Of a stretch of 52,582 bases of DNA, positions 27,301 to 35,062 are shown piece after piece. The notes under the pieces are model-generated. The model did no database searches and was not told the DNA's origin. It worked only from the letters and a program-made list of their open reading frames with translations. Each line of letters starts with the position of its first letter. Within the stretch, counting starts at the first letter, position 1. The DNA comes from Gammaproteobacteria bacterium. GTDB lineage: Bacteria; Pseudomonadota; Gammaproteobacteria; HK1. The stretch covers positions 1 through 52,582 of the forward strand of contig JAJEAD010000034.1 of assembly GCA_022824305.1 (NCBI GenBank), written 5' to 3'. Made by a program: the position numbers and the translations under genes.

Positions 27301-28093
27301 TGTTCAGCACCAGGCGCACGTCGGCCTCCTCCAGCATCCGCCCGACGAGGTCCGCCGAGACCGGGTCCTTGAGGCTCGAGACGAAGAGCGGCAGCGGGTT
27401 CATGCCGCGCGCCGCCAGCGCATCGCTGAGCGCGTCGACGGGAGCGAGGTTGGCGGCCTGCAGGTGGGCGCGGTAGAAGACGATGGCGGCGGCGGGCGCG
27501 CCCGCGGTCCACGCCGGCGCCAGCTCCTCCAGGCCGCACATGCCCGCGCCCGGCCGGTAGAGGCCGGCCCGGGGCAGGGGAGCGGGCTCCCGCCACTCGC
27601 TCGGGAATCCGATCAGGTCCGCCGCGAAGGCGAGCAGGTGTCTCGCGTTCTGCGGTCCCGCGTGCACGCAGTACTGCCACAGGCGGTGGGTGGTCTCGGC
27701 CGACGCCGTGCCGAGCGCGACGAACTCCGGATCGGGCTGATCGTCGCCGGGCAGGAGCGCGAGCGGGATCGAGGCGCCCCGGCAGGCCTCGACGATCTGC
27801 TCCACCCCGTAGGGCCAGTAGCCGGCGCCCCCGAGCACCCGCGCCACCACCAGCTTCGCCCGGGCCACCACCGCGTCGACGTAGGTGTCCACCGAGAGCG
27901 GGTGGGCGAGTTGCATGAGGTTGGCGAGGCGCAGCGAGGGGAAGGCGTCGCCGAGGCCCGCCCGCGCGTTCGCGAGGCTCGCGAGCTCGGTATCCGCGGC
28001 GGAGAGGAACACGATGTCCCCCGGAGTCTGGCCGAGGTCGACCGCCTCCGTCTCGTCGACCGCCGCGCCCGCCCTCGCCTGCAGCAGGTGCAT
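24347..28093 (-). CDS. cobN: Cobaltochelatase subunit CobN
   Basis: CobN is the large subunit that inserts cobalt into hydrogenobyrinic acid a,c-diamide in the late-insertion (oxygen-using) pathway, normally with an AAA+ CobS/CobT or ChlI/ChlD motor. The 1248-residue length fits. Conserved blocks include VVHMGKHGNLEWLPGKAL, HVYPFIVNDPGEGTQAKRR, GRNFYSVDTRSVPT, LSAWGTSNMRTGGDDI and NPKWIRGVMRHGYKGAFE. The start is the ATG at 28093 (MHLLQARAG); the same frame stays open through the reverse of cobW, but that part is a shadow. It lies 68 bases after cobW in one operon. No motor subunit is found in the window. Confidence 0.96.
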   Translation of the reverse strand: MHLLQARAGAAVDETEAVDLGQTPGDIVFLSAADTELASLANARAGLGDAFPSLRLANLMQLAHPLSVDTYVDAVVARAKLVVARVLGGAGYWPYGVEQIVEACRGASIPLALLPGDDQPDPEFVALGTASAETTHRLWQYCVHAGPQNARHLLAFAADLIGFPSEWREPAPLPRAGLYRPGAGMCGLEELAPAWTAGAPAAAIVFYRAHLQAANLAPVDALSDALAARGMNPLPLFVSSLKDPVSADLVGRMLEEADVRLVLNTTGFAVATPGAERRGGPFDACGRPVLQVVLAGSDEESWAAGTQGLSARDIAMNVALPEVDGRILARAVSFKAEARFDARTECPIVAYAPRADRIAFSADLARAWIALAATPAGERHIGIVLANYPNRDGRLGNGVGLDTPAGTVALLQAMAAAGYAVDGVPGDGNALIAALGRGPTNATAAGREIRERLPLADYLAFFAALPAAVRDAVTERWGPPSRDPLFVEADGGEAEAGFAIPALRFGNVAVGIQPARGYHIDPSTTYHDPALVPPHGYLAFYAWLRERVHAVVHMGKHGNLEWLPGKALALSAACYPEAALGPLPHVYPFIVNDPGEGTQAKRRSQAVIVDHLTPPLTRAESYGPLSELERLVDEYYEASGVDPRRLRALRDDILDLVTRLGLDRDCGIAAHEEAGEALSKLDAYLCELKEMQIRDGLHIFGRSPEGGALHDLLVALVRLPRGEDAGASASLTRALARDLGLDGFDPLDCDLGERWTGPRPEALGRALEAEAAWRSAGDTVERIEALALALVAGRRRCPARWARTRAVLDEVRERIRPAIERCGEAEIRGVLTALDGRFLEPGPSGAPTRGRPEVLPTGRNFYSVDTRSVPTAVAWRLGWKSAALLVERHRQEHGEWPRRMALSAWGTSNMRTGGDDIAQALALMGVRPKWEPGSGRVTGFEILPRGLLDRPRVDVTLRVSGFFRDAFPAQIALLDAAVRAVARLEEPERDNPLAAAWRADVARLAGAGVARADAERRAGYRVFGSRPGAYGAGLQALIDERGWREEADLARAWILWGGYAYGAGTEGAAEHALFERRLGGVEAVVHNQDNREHDLLDSDDYYQFEGGMSAAVHHVSGTRPVVWHNDHSRPESPRVRRLEEEIARVVRARVVNPKWIRGVMRHGYKGAFEMAATVDYLFAFAATARAVGDHHFDAVFDAYLEDSEVRAFLAENNPAALREIAERLNEAIERRLWRPRSNSAHVRLAELG

Positions 28094-28161
28094 CGCTTCA
28101 GGCGGCGCGGCGGCGCGGCGGCGTGGCGCGGGCGGCGGAACGGGCGCGCAAGGCGCTCGCT

Positions 28162-29193
28162 TCAGGCGGCCTGAAGCGCTTCGCGGACGCGCGCTTCGTC
28201 GAGGCCGGTCTCCCCGATCACCACCAGGCGGGAGCGCCTCGCCTCGCCTTCGCGCCACTCGCGGTCGTAGTAGTGGCGTACCCGCTCGCCGACCGCCTGC
28301 ACGAGGAGGCGCATGTCCTTGCCCGCGACCGCGGCGAATCCCTTCACCCGGAGGATGCGGTGTGCCGAGATGACCTCGCTGAGGCGCGCGGCGAGCCGGG
28401 GAGGTGAATCGACCTCGTCGAGCTCGACGCTGAAGGTCGTGAAGTCGTCGTGGTCGTGCTCGCCCGCCTCGTCGATGTGCGAGGGCCGGGAGTCCAGATC
28501 GTCCTCCGCCGCGGCACCGAGGCCGAGGAGGACGGCGGGGTCCACCGCGCCCTCGCGCGCGGCCACGTGCTTGACGGCGGGGCGGAGCATCGCCCCGATC
28601 TCCTCGCCGATCCGCCGCATGTCGTGCTCGTCGACGAGGTCCGCCTTGTTCAGCACCACGAGGTCCGCGCAGGCGAGCTGCTCCTCCAGCAGCTCCTCGA
28701 GCGGACTCTCGTGGTCCAGCGCGTCGTCGGCCTCGCGCTGCGCCTGCACCGCGGCGGGGTCCGCCGCGAAGAGCCCCGCCGCGTAGGCGGGCGCGTCGAG
28801 CACCGTCACCACGCCGTCCACCGTCACCCGGGTGCGCACGCTCGGCCAGCCGAAGGCCTTGACGAGCGGCTTGGGGAGCGCGAGCCCCGAGGTCTCGATC
28901 ACGATGTGATCCGGCGGCTCCTCGCGATCGAGCAGGGTCTCGATGGCGGGCAGGAAGTCGTCGGCGACGGTGCAGCAGATGCAGCCGTTGGCGAGCTCGA
29001 GGACGGCGTCCTCCTCGCAGCCCTGGACCCCGCATCCCTTGACGATCTCGGCATCCACGCCGATATCCCCGAACTCGTTGATCACGAGCGCGAGACGCCG
29101 GCCCTTCGCATGGGAGAGCAGGTGGCGGATCATGCTCGTCTTGCCCGCGCCGAGGAATCCGGTGATCACGGTGGCGGGGATTCGGATCGTCAT
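28162..29193 (-). CDS. cobW: CobW family GTP-binding metal chaperone
   Basis: CobW is a G3E GTPase believed to deliver cobalt to the CobN chelatase. The 343-residue protein shows the P-loop GFLGAGKTSM (residues about 11-20), the switch/metal-binding motif GCICC (CxCC) near residue 70, the LNKADLV guanine-specificity motif, and a His/Asp-rich stretch (DEAGEHDHDDF) about residue 245. It lies directly upstream of cobN on the same strand, which fixes its role better than the sequence alone. Confidence 0.95.
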   Translation of the reverse strand: MTIRIPATVITGFLGAGKTSMIRHLLSHAKGRRLALVINEFGDIGVDAEIVKGCGVQGCEEDAVLELANGCICCTVADDFLPAIETLLDREEPPDHIVIETSGLALPKPLVKAFGWPSVRTRVTVDGVVTVLDAPAYAAGLFAADPAAVQAQREADDALDHESPLEELLEEQLACADLVVLNKADLVDEHDMRRIGEEIGAMLRPAVKHVAAREGAVDPAVLLGLGAAAEDDLDSRPSHIDEAGEHDHDDFTTFSVELDEVDSPPRLAARLSEVISAHRILRVKGFAAVAGKDMRLLVQAVGERVRHYYDREWREGEARRSRLVVIGETGLDEARVREALQAA

Positions 29194-29455
29194 GGGCGAA
29201 GAGTCCGTGGTGGCGGCGGCGTACGGCGCCGGAGCGGCGCCTCGCGCCCGATAAGACCATCCCGCGCCGGCCGCGGCAAGCGCTTGCCATCGCGGCGCCG
29301 ACTATTCAAAGTGCGCCGCATGATCCCCGTGCCGATCGACAGGACCGGGAACGATTTCCCGAACCTCCGCTCTCCGCGTGGAGGTCCGACCTGCCCGCGC
29401 CTCGAACGCTGATGTCCGGCCCGGCACCGACGGGCGCGCGCCGGTGCCGCCGGTG

Positions 29456-30091
29456 ATGCCCGACGAACGCAGCGAGGAGGAGCGCAACCGCCGCGCCAAC
29501 GAGAAGGCGCGCAAGCGCAAGGCGGTGCGCGACCGGATCCTCGCCACCAAGACCCTCGAGAAGGGCCTGCTCATCGTGCACACCGGCAAGGGCAAGGGGA
29601 AGTCCACGGCGGCCTTCGGGCTCGTCGCGCGCGCGATCGGCAACGGCCTGCGCGCCGGCGTCGTCCAGTACGTGAAGGGTAAGTGGCAGACGGGCGAGCG
29701 CGCGGTCCTCGAACGCTTCCCCGGGCAGGTGGACATTCACACCATGGGCGAGGGATTCACCTGGGAGACCCAGGACCGGGCCCGCGACATCCGGGCCGCG
29801 CAGGCCGCGTGGGAGAAGTCGAAGGAGATGATCGAGGCCTGCCGTGGCGACTCGCCCCGCTACGACCTCGTCCTCCTCGACGAGCTGAACATCGTGCTGC
29901 GCTACGGCTACCTGCCGCTCGATGAAGTGTGCGCCTTCCTCGCGGCCCGGCCGCCGGCCCTGCATGTCGTGGTGACCGGGCGCAACGCCAAGGCCGAGCT
30001 GCTCGACGTCGCCGACACCGTCACCGAGATGACGATGGTGAAGCACCACTTCAAGGCCGGCGTAAAGGCCCAGAAGGGCATCGAGTACTGA
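29456..30091 (+). CDS. cobO: Corrinoid adenosyltransferase
   Basis: This enzyme transfers the adenosyl group of ATP to cobalt(I) corrinoids. The 211-residue CobO/BtuR-type protein has the inverted P-loop HTGKGKGKSTAAFG (residues about 40-53), GVVQYVKGKW, and VLLDELNIVLRYGYL with the Walker B region. I chose the ATG at 29456, since the charged DERSEEERNRR start is usual for the family; the frame is open for 26 codons more. It is divergent from cobW and convergent with cbiB, whose stop lies 18 bases away. Confidence 0.95.
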   Translation: MPDERSEEERNRRANEKARKRKAVRDRILATKTLEKGLLIVHTGKGKGKSTAAFGLVARAIGNGLRAGVVQYVKGKWQTGERAVLERFPGQVDIHTMGEGFTWETQDRARDIRAAQAAWEKSKEMIEACRGDSPRYDLVLLDELNIVLRYGYLPLDEVCAFLAARPPALHVVVTGRNAKAELLDVADTVTEMTMVKHHFKAGVKAQKGIEY

Positions 30092-30109
30092 TCGCCCGAT
30101 GTGCCGGGC

Positions 30110-31087
30110 TCAGAACGCCGGGGTTCGCGCCAGCCATCCCGCGGCGAGCACGGCCGCGAGCAGCGCCGTGGCCGCCGCGTAGAGCCGCAGGCCCGCATGC
30201 ACCTCCGGCGCGCCGAGGTCCCGACGGCCGTCTCCCATCCACGCGTCGTCCACGCTCGTCCCCTGGTAGTGCCGCGGGCCGGCGATCGAGAATCCCAGCG
30301 CTCCGGCCATCGCGGCCTCCGGCCATCCCGCGTTGACCGAACGGTGCCGGCGGGCGTCGCGGAACGCGGCCCGGAGCCCGTCGCCCGCGCGGGCTCCGGG
30401 CAGGAACAGGGCGGCGCCCGCCAGGAGTCCCGCGGCCAGGCGCGCGGGCGCCCAGTTCGCGATGTCGTCGACACGCGCCGCGACGCGGCCGAAGTGCAGG
30501 TGGCGCGGGTCGCGGTGCCCGATCATGCTGTCGAGGGTGTTGAGGGCCTTGCAGGCGAAGAGCCCGGGGAGTCCGAGGAGCAGGTACCAGAAGAGGGGGG
30601 CGACCACGGCGTCGGAGAAGTTCTCCGCCAGGGACTCGATCGCCGCGCGGGCGACCGCGGGCGGATCGAGGCGCTCCGGGTCGCGGCCCACGATGTGCGC
30701 CACCGCGGCGCGGGCCTCGGCGATGCTCTCCTCGAGACCCCGGGCGACGGTGCGGACATGATCGTGGAGGCTCCGGAAGGCGATGAGGGTGCTCGCGGCG
30801 AGCGCTTCGAGAAGGAAGCCGGCGGGCAGCGCGGTGGCGAGCGCGTGGACGATCGCCCCCGCGCCCGCCGCGGCGAGACTCACGCCGAGCACCACGGCGC
30901 CGCCGCGCCGGAGGCGCCGGGCATCGGAGAGCGCGGCGTCGTTGAGGCGCGCATCGAGGCGCTCGATCGCGCGTCCCACGAGCGCCACGGGATGCGGTAC
31001 CTTCCGGTACAGCGCCGCGGGGTCGCCGATCACGGTGTCCGCCGCGAGGGCGGCAAGGGCGAGCAGGAAGGGATCGAAGAGCGGCAT
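30110..31087 (-). CDS. cbiB: Adenosylcobinamide-phosphate synthase
   Basis: CbiB (CobD in the aerobic naming) attaches aminopropanol phosphate to adenosylcobyric acid at the inner membrane. The 325-residue protein has several hydrophobic helices and the family blocks AALAADTVIGDP, HPVALVGRAIERLD, ESLAENFSDAVVAPLFWYLL and NTLDSMIGHRDPRHLHFGR. It lies between two plus-strand genes and starts 98 bases from cbiX in divergent orientation. Confidence 0.95.
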   Translation of the reverse strand: MPLFDPFLLALAALAADTVIGDPAALYRKVPHPVALVGRAIERLDARLNDAALSDARRLRRGGAVVLGVSLAAAGAGAIVHALATALPAGFLLEALAASTLIAFRSLHDHVRTVARGLEESIAEARAAVAHIVGRDPERLDPPAVARAAIESLAENFSDAVVAPLFWYLLLGLPGLFACKALNTLDSMIGHRDPRHLHFGRVAARVDDIANWAPARLAAGLLAGAALFLPGARAGDGLRAAFRDARRHRSVNAGWPEAAMAGALGFSIAGPRHYQGTSVDDAWMGDGRRDLGAPEVHAGLRLYAAATALLAAVLAAGWLARTPAF

Positions 31088-31185
31088 GGGAAACGGGGCG
31101 CCGCGCGGGTCGGGGGGAGGATGTTATCCGCTCGGCCGGGCGCGGGAGCCTTGCAACCGGGACGCCGGAGGGCGAGCGGAAGAAG

Positions 31186-32235
31186 ATGAGCAGAATCGGG
31201 GTGATGGTGTGCGGTCACGGAAGCCGCGATGCGGAGGCGATCGCGGAGTTCGAGTCGGTGGCCACCGGCATTCGTGCGCGCCTGCCGCGCTACGACGTCG
31301 AGAGCGGCTTCCTCGAGTTCGCGACTCCGGTGATCCGGGAGGGCCTGGGCAAGCTGCACGCCCGCGGCAACGCGCTCTGCCTCGCAGTCCCCGGGATGCT
31401 CTTCGCCGCCGGTCACGCCAAGAACGACATCCCCTCGGTGCTGAACACCTTCGAGGCGCGGCACCCGGGGATGGAGATCCGCTACGCGCGCGAGCTCGGG
31501 CTGGACGACAAGCTCCTGCGCGCGGCGGGCGACCGGATCCGCGAGGCGCTGGAGGCGGCCGGCGGCGCGGTGCCGCTCCACGAGACGATGCTCGTGGTGG
31601 TCGGGCGGGGGGCCTCCGACCCCGACGCGAACAGCAACGTCGCCAAGGTGATGCGGATGCTGTGGGAAGGCTTCGGCTTCGGCTGGGGCGAGACCGCCTA
31701 CTCCGGAGTCACCTTTCCCCTCGTCGAGCCGGCGCTGCGCAACGCGGCGAAGCTCGCCTACCGGCGTATCGTCGTGTTCCCCTGGTTCCTGTTCACCGGG
31801 GTGCTCGTCAAGCGCATCTACGCCCATACCGATCGGGTGGCGGCCCGGCATCCGGAGATCGAGTTCGTCAAGGCGCCCTATCTCAACGACCACCCCGCGG
31901 TGCTCGACGCATTCGCGGAGCGGGTCGAGGAGACTCTGAACGGGGCGAATCTGATGAACTGCAAGCTCTGCAAGTACCGCGAACGGATCCTCGGCTTCGA
32001 GGCCGAGAAAGGGCTGCCCCAGGAGAGCCATCATCACCACGTGGAGGGGATCGGCGCCGGCCCGGGAGGAGCGGGGCACGACCACGCGCACTCCCACGGC
32101 GACCACGACCACGTTGCAACGGAGTCCGCGTCCGGCCCCACCCACTCCCACGGGCACGGCCATGGCCATCATCATCCCTACCCCCATGCCGGGCATCCGC
32201 TGGGACCGAAGTCGCTCCGCCGGGGCAAGGGCTGA
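31186..32235 (+). CDS. cbiX: Sirohydrochlorin cobaltochelatase, long form
   Basis: CbiX inserts cobalt early, into sirohydrochlorin or a precorrin-2-level ring. The 349-residue protein has the active-site histidines at 11 (CGHGSRDA) and 77 (AAGHAKND) in the first chelatase domain and a second related domain after about residue 130. Near residue 258 is MNCKLCKYRERI, the cysteine motif of long-form CbiX that can hold an Fe-S centre. The C-terminus (residues about 280-335) is extremely His-rich (HSHGHGHGHHHPYPH), probably a cobalt store or sensor. It is the last gene before the accessory island that splits the locus. Confidence 0.93.
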   Translation: MSRIGVMVCGHGSRDAEAIAEFESVATGIRARLPRYDVESGFLEFATPVIREGLGKLHARGNALCLAVPGMLFAAGHAKNDIPSVLNTFEARHPGMEIRYARELGLDDKLLRAAGDRIREALEAAGGAVPLHETMLVVVGRGASDPDANSNVAKVMRMLWEGFGFGWGETAYSGVTFPLVEPALRNAAKLAYRRIVVFPWFLFTGVLVKRIYAHTDRVAARHPEIEFVKAPYLNDHPAVLDAFAERVEETLNGANLMNCKLCKYRERILGFEAEKGLPQESHHHHVEGIGAGPGGAGHDHAHSHGDHDHVATESASGPTHSHGHGHGHHHPYPHAGHPLGPKSLRRGKG

Positions 32236-32465
32236 GGCCGCTGCCCGGGAACGCTTCCCCGGCCGGAGCGAACGATGATCGTGGCGCCGTCGCATTCGGA
32301 ACGCATCGCGCCGTCGACGGACACCCGCTTTGCGGGAACGACGAAGTTCTATCCTCATGGTGGCCGCCTCGAAGTCCACCAGTGGCCAACAGACATCACC
32401 TCTGGTCAGTTGGGATGTTAGCCATTTGACAAATGACCAGCGTTGAACTCTCCATCTCCACTGCG

Positions 32466-32790
32466 TCACGTGCGAAGATCCGGCTCTGCGGGTACCAGCG
32501 GAAGATGGTCGCAGTACTTCGAGACCACCACATGAGCGAATGGACCGGGGCCGGGCCGACCGCGCTCGATTGGACGCGACGGCAGCGCTACCTGATGGGT
32601 GCTCTTAACCGAGTACAGGCCATCTGCGGTCGCACGGTGCGCTTGACTAGGGAACGCGTCGGAACCTACTCCAGCTCCTCTGTGGCGTCTCTTCGTCCGG
32701 GTGCTTGAGCTCTGCGCCGCAATCGCCACACGGTTCTCCCGGGCTGAGAATGGTCTGCTCGCGCGAAAGTGCCTGGGCAGCGAGTGCCAC
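32466..32790 (-). pseudogene. IS66-family transposase remnant
   Basis: Three minus-strand reading frames together recall the N-terminal zinc-finger part of an IS66 TnpC: ALSREQTILSPGEPCGDCGA, then after a shift VALPSRPIERGRPGPGPFAH and VVVSKYCDHLPL, then after another shift YPQSRIFAR. IS66 normally reads SRPIERGLPGPGLLAHVLVSKY there. Multiple shifts and loss of the DDE domain show a dead fragment. Confidence 0.7.
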
Positions 32791-33045
32791 CGCCTGTCGG
32801 CCCTTGTGGTCGCGCTGATCACCCGTGACATTCCTGGGCCCCTGCGGGTACGCGGCTTCAAGCGTCGCTCGCAACACGCGCGATGCGTTCCAGGGGGTGG
32901 CCGTCCAGTGGGCCGGATCGGACTCACTGTAGTACTTCGTGCACCAAACCGGGCATCAGTTTGAGGCGGGCACAATTCGGAAGACTCCATCAATGAGTAC
33001 TGCCCGCGTGGGTATGGACTCTGCGCGCAAGGCTGACGCACGTTC

Positions 33046-33270
33046 ATGGCGTTCGACTCGCCACGGCGGGGGTGCGCGCACGTCGAGAGGGTGTTCTCCG
33101 GCTCGCAGGCGCGCCGCCGTGGCCAGATCGCCAGCGACGAGGATGTCCGCAACAACGTCGCGGTGATCAACGCCAATGCGGCGCTGCTTGCGGCGTTTCG
33201 CGGACCGGAGCCGCTCACAGCCGTGGAGGCCGCCTCCTTGGCGCCGGCTTCGGGGCAGGCTCAGGGCTAG
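33046..33270 (+). other. Possible 3' fragment of an unknown gene
   Basis: An open plus-strand frame ends with ARRRGQIASDEDVRNNVAVI and AALLAAFRG and a short alanine-rich tail. It looks coding in its second half but has no credible start or ribosome site. It may be the truncated end of a gene cut by insertion events. I do not recognise it. Confidence 0.25.
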
Positions 33271-33557
33271 GTGCGCGCTCTTGGCGGCGACCGGAAGTTT
33301 CCCCAGTGGGCCAGCCCCGTGGCCGTGTCAGCGCGAAACGGTCGGCCCCAAAGAGGCGCGCAAGGAATTGCATGAATGAACCCCCGCCGTGGTTCAGAAA
33401 GCCATAACCCTTTGATTGAAAGCTTCTTTTTTGGAGTTTCTTGTCGCTGTATGGCAGGCTGGGCTACGGTGCAGTAGTCTCGTCCAGAGTGCCACCTAAG
33501 GGGCACCCGAGCAAATACACGACCACCAGGATCCCAGCCCTGGCTTCTTGCAGAACT

Positions 33558-33570
33558 AACCACAATGGTT
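33558..33570. promoter_or_regulatory. Candidate MqsA operator (13-bp palindrome)
   Basis: The palindrome AACCA-CAA-TGGTT lies five bases before the proposed start of the toxin gene. MqsA antitoxins are known to bind AACC-GGTT type palindromes in their own promoter, so autoregulation is likely. The overlap with the ribosome-binding region is unusual. Confidence 0.45.
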
Positions 33571-33575
33571 GAAAA

Positions 33576-33896
33576 TTGCCCCTGCAGGTACCACACTACC
33601 CCCTGAGAGACGTACACGCGGCCGCACGAACAGGCAGCCTGATCCTGCGGCAACGCGCTGAACGAGACTCGATCAACCTGGGATACTTCGAGTGCGATAT
33701 CGCGGAGTGCTTGCTGTCTCTGACGGAAGAGAATTTCCGTAACACAGAAACTTATATCCATAATGCCCGTCAAACCGAGTGTGATGTCTATCACATCAAC
33801 TACACAGGCCCATCCGGAGATGCCGATGAACTCTACGTGAAGTTCAGCTTCAACGGCTGGGTCACGGTGTACTCGTTTCACCTCCGGCGACGGTAG
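33576..33896 (+). CDS. MqsR-family toxin of a toxin-antitoxin-chaperone module
   Basis: MqsR toxins are RelE-fold mRNA endonucleases that cut at GC-containing sites when the antitoxin is lost. The 106-residue protein begins VPHYPLRDV and contains LGYFECDIAECLLSLTEENF and DVYHINYTG, then LYVKFSF, corresponding to the MqsR motifs. The only in-frame start after a stop at 33570 is the TTG at 33576, with no ribosome site; a frameshift just inside the ATG at 33565 is an alternative. The antitoxin gene begins 21 bases downstream, toxin first as in E. coli mqsRA. Confidence 0.82.
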   Translation: MPLQVPHYPLRDVHAAARTGSLILRQRAERDSINLGYFECDIAECLLSLTEENFRNTETYIHNARQTECDVYHINYTGPSGDADELYVKFSFNGWVTVYSFHLRRR

Positions 33897-33917
33897 CTTC
33901 CCGAGGGTTATCGGCTT

Positions 33918-34547
33918 ATGACCAAATCTCCAGACTGCCCCATGTGCCAGACTCCCAACCCGTGGGAGGCTCGGCACTCGACCGAGACGTACTGCTACAA
34001 GGGGCAGCAGTTCTCGCTCAGCGACTCCGAGTACTCGGTGTGTCGCGAATGCGGATTCGATGTAGTTCTGCCGCGCCAGAAGCGTAGGAACGAGGCACGG
34101 ATCCGCGACGAACACCGGCGCATCGACGGGTTACTCACCGGTCCGCAGATCAAAGCCATACGCAGGCGCTTGGGCCTGACGCAGGCCGAGGCGGCGCGGC
34201 TGATGGGGGGTGGGGACAACGCGTTCTCGAAGTATGAACGCGGGGAAGTCACTCAAAGTGTAGCGATGAATCAGTTGTTGCTCGTGCTTGCGGCCGTGCC
34301 TGATGCGCTGGAAGTTCTTGCGACCCGCAAGAGCTCGGATTCGGTGCCATCTGAGCACGAGCCTGATGCGCTCGCAGTTCTTGCGATCCGCAAGAGCCCA
34401 GCTTCAGTGCAAAGTGAGCACATATCACCGCTGATGACCGTTCAGGTTCACGATGGCTTCACAGATCGCACCATACGCCATGAGCGCACCACGAGGGTGT
34501 TCGTGGAGCGGGCGCGCACCTATCCCGATGAGCTCTTGGCTGCCTAA
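33918..34547 (+). CDS. MqsA-family antitoxin with extended, repeat-bearing C-terminus
   Basis: The 209-residue protein has a YgiT/MqsA zinc domain with CxxC pairs at 7/10 and 42/45. An HTH domain follows at about 74-130 (RRRLGLTQAEAARLMGGGDN) that should bind the operon promoter. E. coli MqsA is 131 residues; here about 75 extra residues follow. They include two 21-residue tandem units (128-148 and 149-169) and a tail HDGFTDRTIRHERTTRVF. Antitoxins controlled by SecB-like chaperones carry a C-terminal addiction segment, and this extension is the obvious candidate. The stop overlaps the chaperone start (TAATG). Confidence 0.87.
   Translation: MTKSPDCPMCQTPNPWEARHSTETYCYKGQQFSLSDSEYSVCRECGFDVVLPRQKRRNEARIRDEHRRIDGLLTGPQIKAIRRRLGLTQAEAARLMGGGDNAFSKYERGEVTQSVAMNQLLLVLAAVPDALEVLATRKSSDSVPSEHEPDALAVLAIRKSPASVQSEHISPLMTVQVHDGFTDRTIRHERTTRVFVERARTYPDELLAA
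34299..34424 (+). repeat. 63-bp tandem duplication inside the antitoxin gene
   Basis: Two consecutive 63-bp units encode PDALEVLATRKSSDSVPSEH-E and PDALAVLAIRKSPASVQSEH-I. The frame is kept, so the duplication lengthens the linker between the HTH domain and the C-terminal tail of the antitoxin. Confidence 0.9.
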
Positions 34548-35062
34548 TGGACAAGAGAGCCGTCGGCCGAGCGCACGACAAGCTCGAGCTTCGGGATATT
34601 GTTCTGCATACGTCATCCCTTGAGAGGGACACCAGCATTGACCCGCTGCTCTATCCTACGCATGTAAAACGGAAGTCCAAGGTCAGGGTTTCTGTTGACA
34701 AGGTTTCGTTCGAGGACGACGAGGGTGACACGATTCGCATCCTCAGGGCTTACGTGCAGCTGGTGGTGCACGGGTACAGCGAAGACGAGGGGGACGCGGA
34801 GAAGGACCCTCTCTTTATCATTCAAGCGGAGTATCGAGTCGATTATCTGGAACGGAAAGAACTCACGGAGCATGAACTCGATGCCTTCACTCAATTCAAC
34901 TCCGTTCACAACGTGTGGCCATTCTGGCGCCATCACGTGTATGAGACTGTCTCAAAGGCCAGTCTTCCTCGAATTACAATCCCGTTTTTCAGGGCTATCC
35001 CTGGCGCCCCGAAAACCAAACGCTCCGTTAGGCGCCCGGTAACAAGAAAATCCTCTGTATAG
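34547..35062 (+). CDS. SecB-like chaperone of the toxin-antitoxin module
   Basis: This 171-residue SecB-fold protein is the third gene of the module, its ATG overlapping the antitoxin stop. The SecB pattern is best seen in the C-terminal half: ELTEHELDAFTQFNSVHNVW, then PFWRHHVYETVSKASLPRI and TIPFFRAI, as in SecB where the last helices read YPxxREFVxxxTxRxGLPPL. In described toxin-antitoxin-chaperone systems such a protein protects the antitoxin from aggregation and proteolysis. It differs from housekeeping SecB in having a basic tail (KTKRSVRRPVTRK). GC is lower than in the cob genes. Confidence 0.83.
   Translation: MDKRAVGRAHDKLELRDIVLHTSSLERDTSIDPLLYPTHVKRKSKVRVSVDKVSFEDDEGDTIRILRAYVQLVVHGYSEDEGDAEKDPLFIIQAEYRVDYLERKELTEHELDAFTQFNSVHNVWPFWRHHVYETVSKASLPRITIPFFRAIPGAPKTKRSVRRPVTRKSSV

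Noticed and set aside
29194..29455. Possible cobalamin riboswitch between cobW and cobO
   Set aside because: A GGGAA-TTCCC hairpin and a GACCTGCC-like string occur, but no B12 box or ordered aptamer parts on either strand.
32281..32345. REP-like palindrome with GTTCCCGCAAAGCGGGTGTCC on the minus strand
   Set aside because: It is a common GC-rich hairpin type in proteobacteria; only one copy was seen here, so no family is claimed.
33267..34115. 282-codon minus-strand frame across the toxin and antitoxin genes
   Set aside because: The plus-strand genes have recognisable MqsR and MqsA motifs; the minus frame has none.
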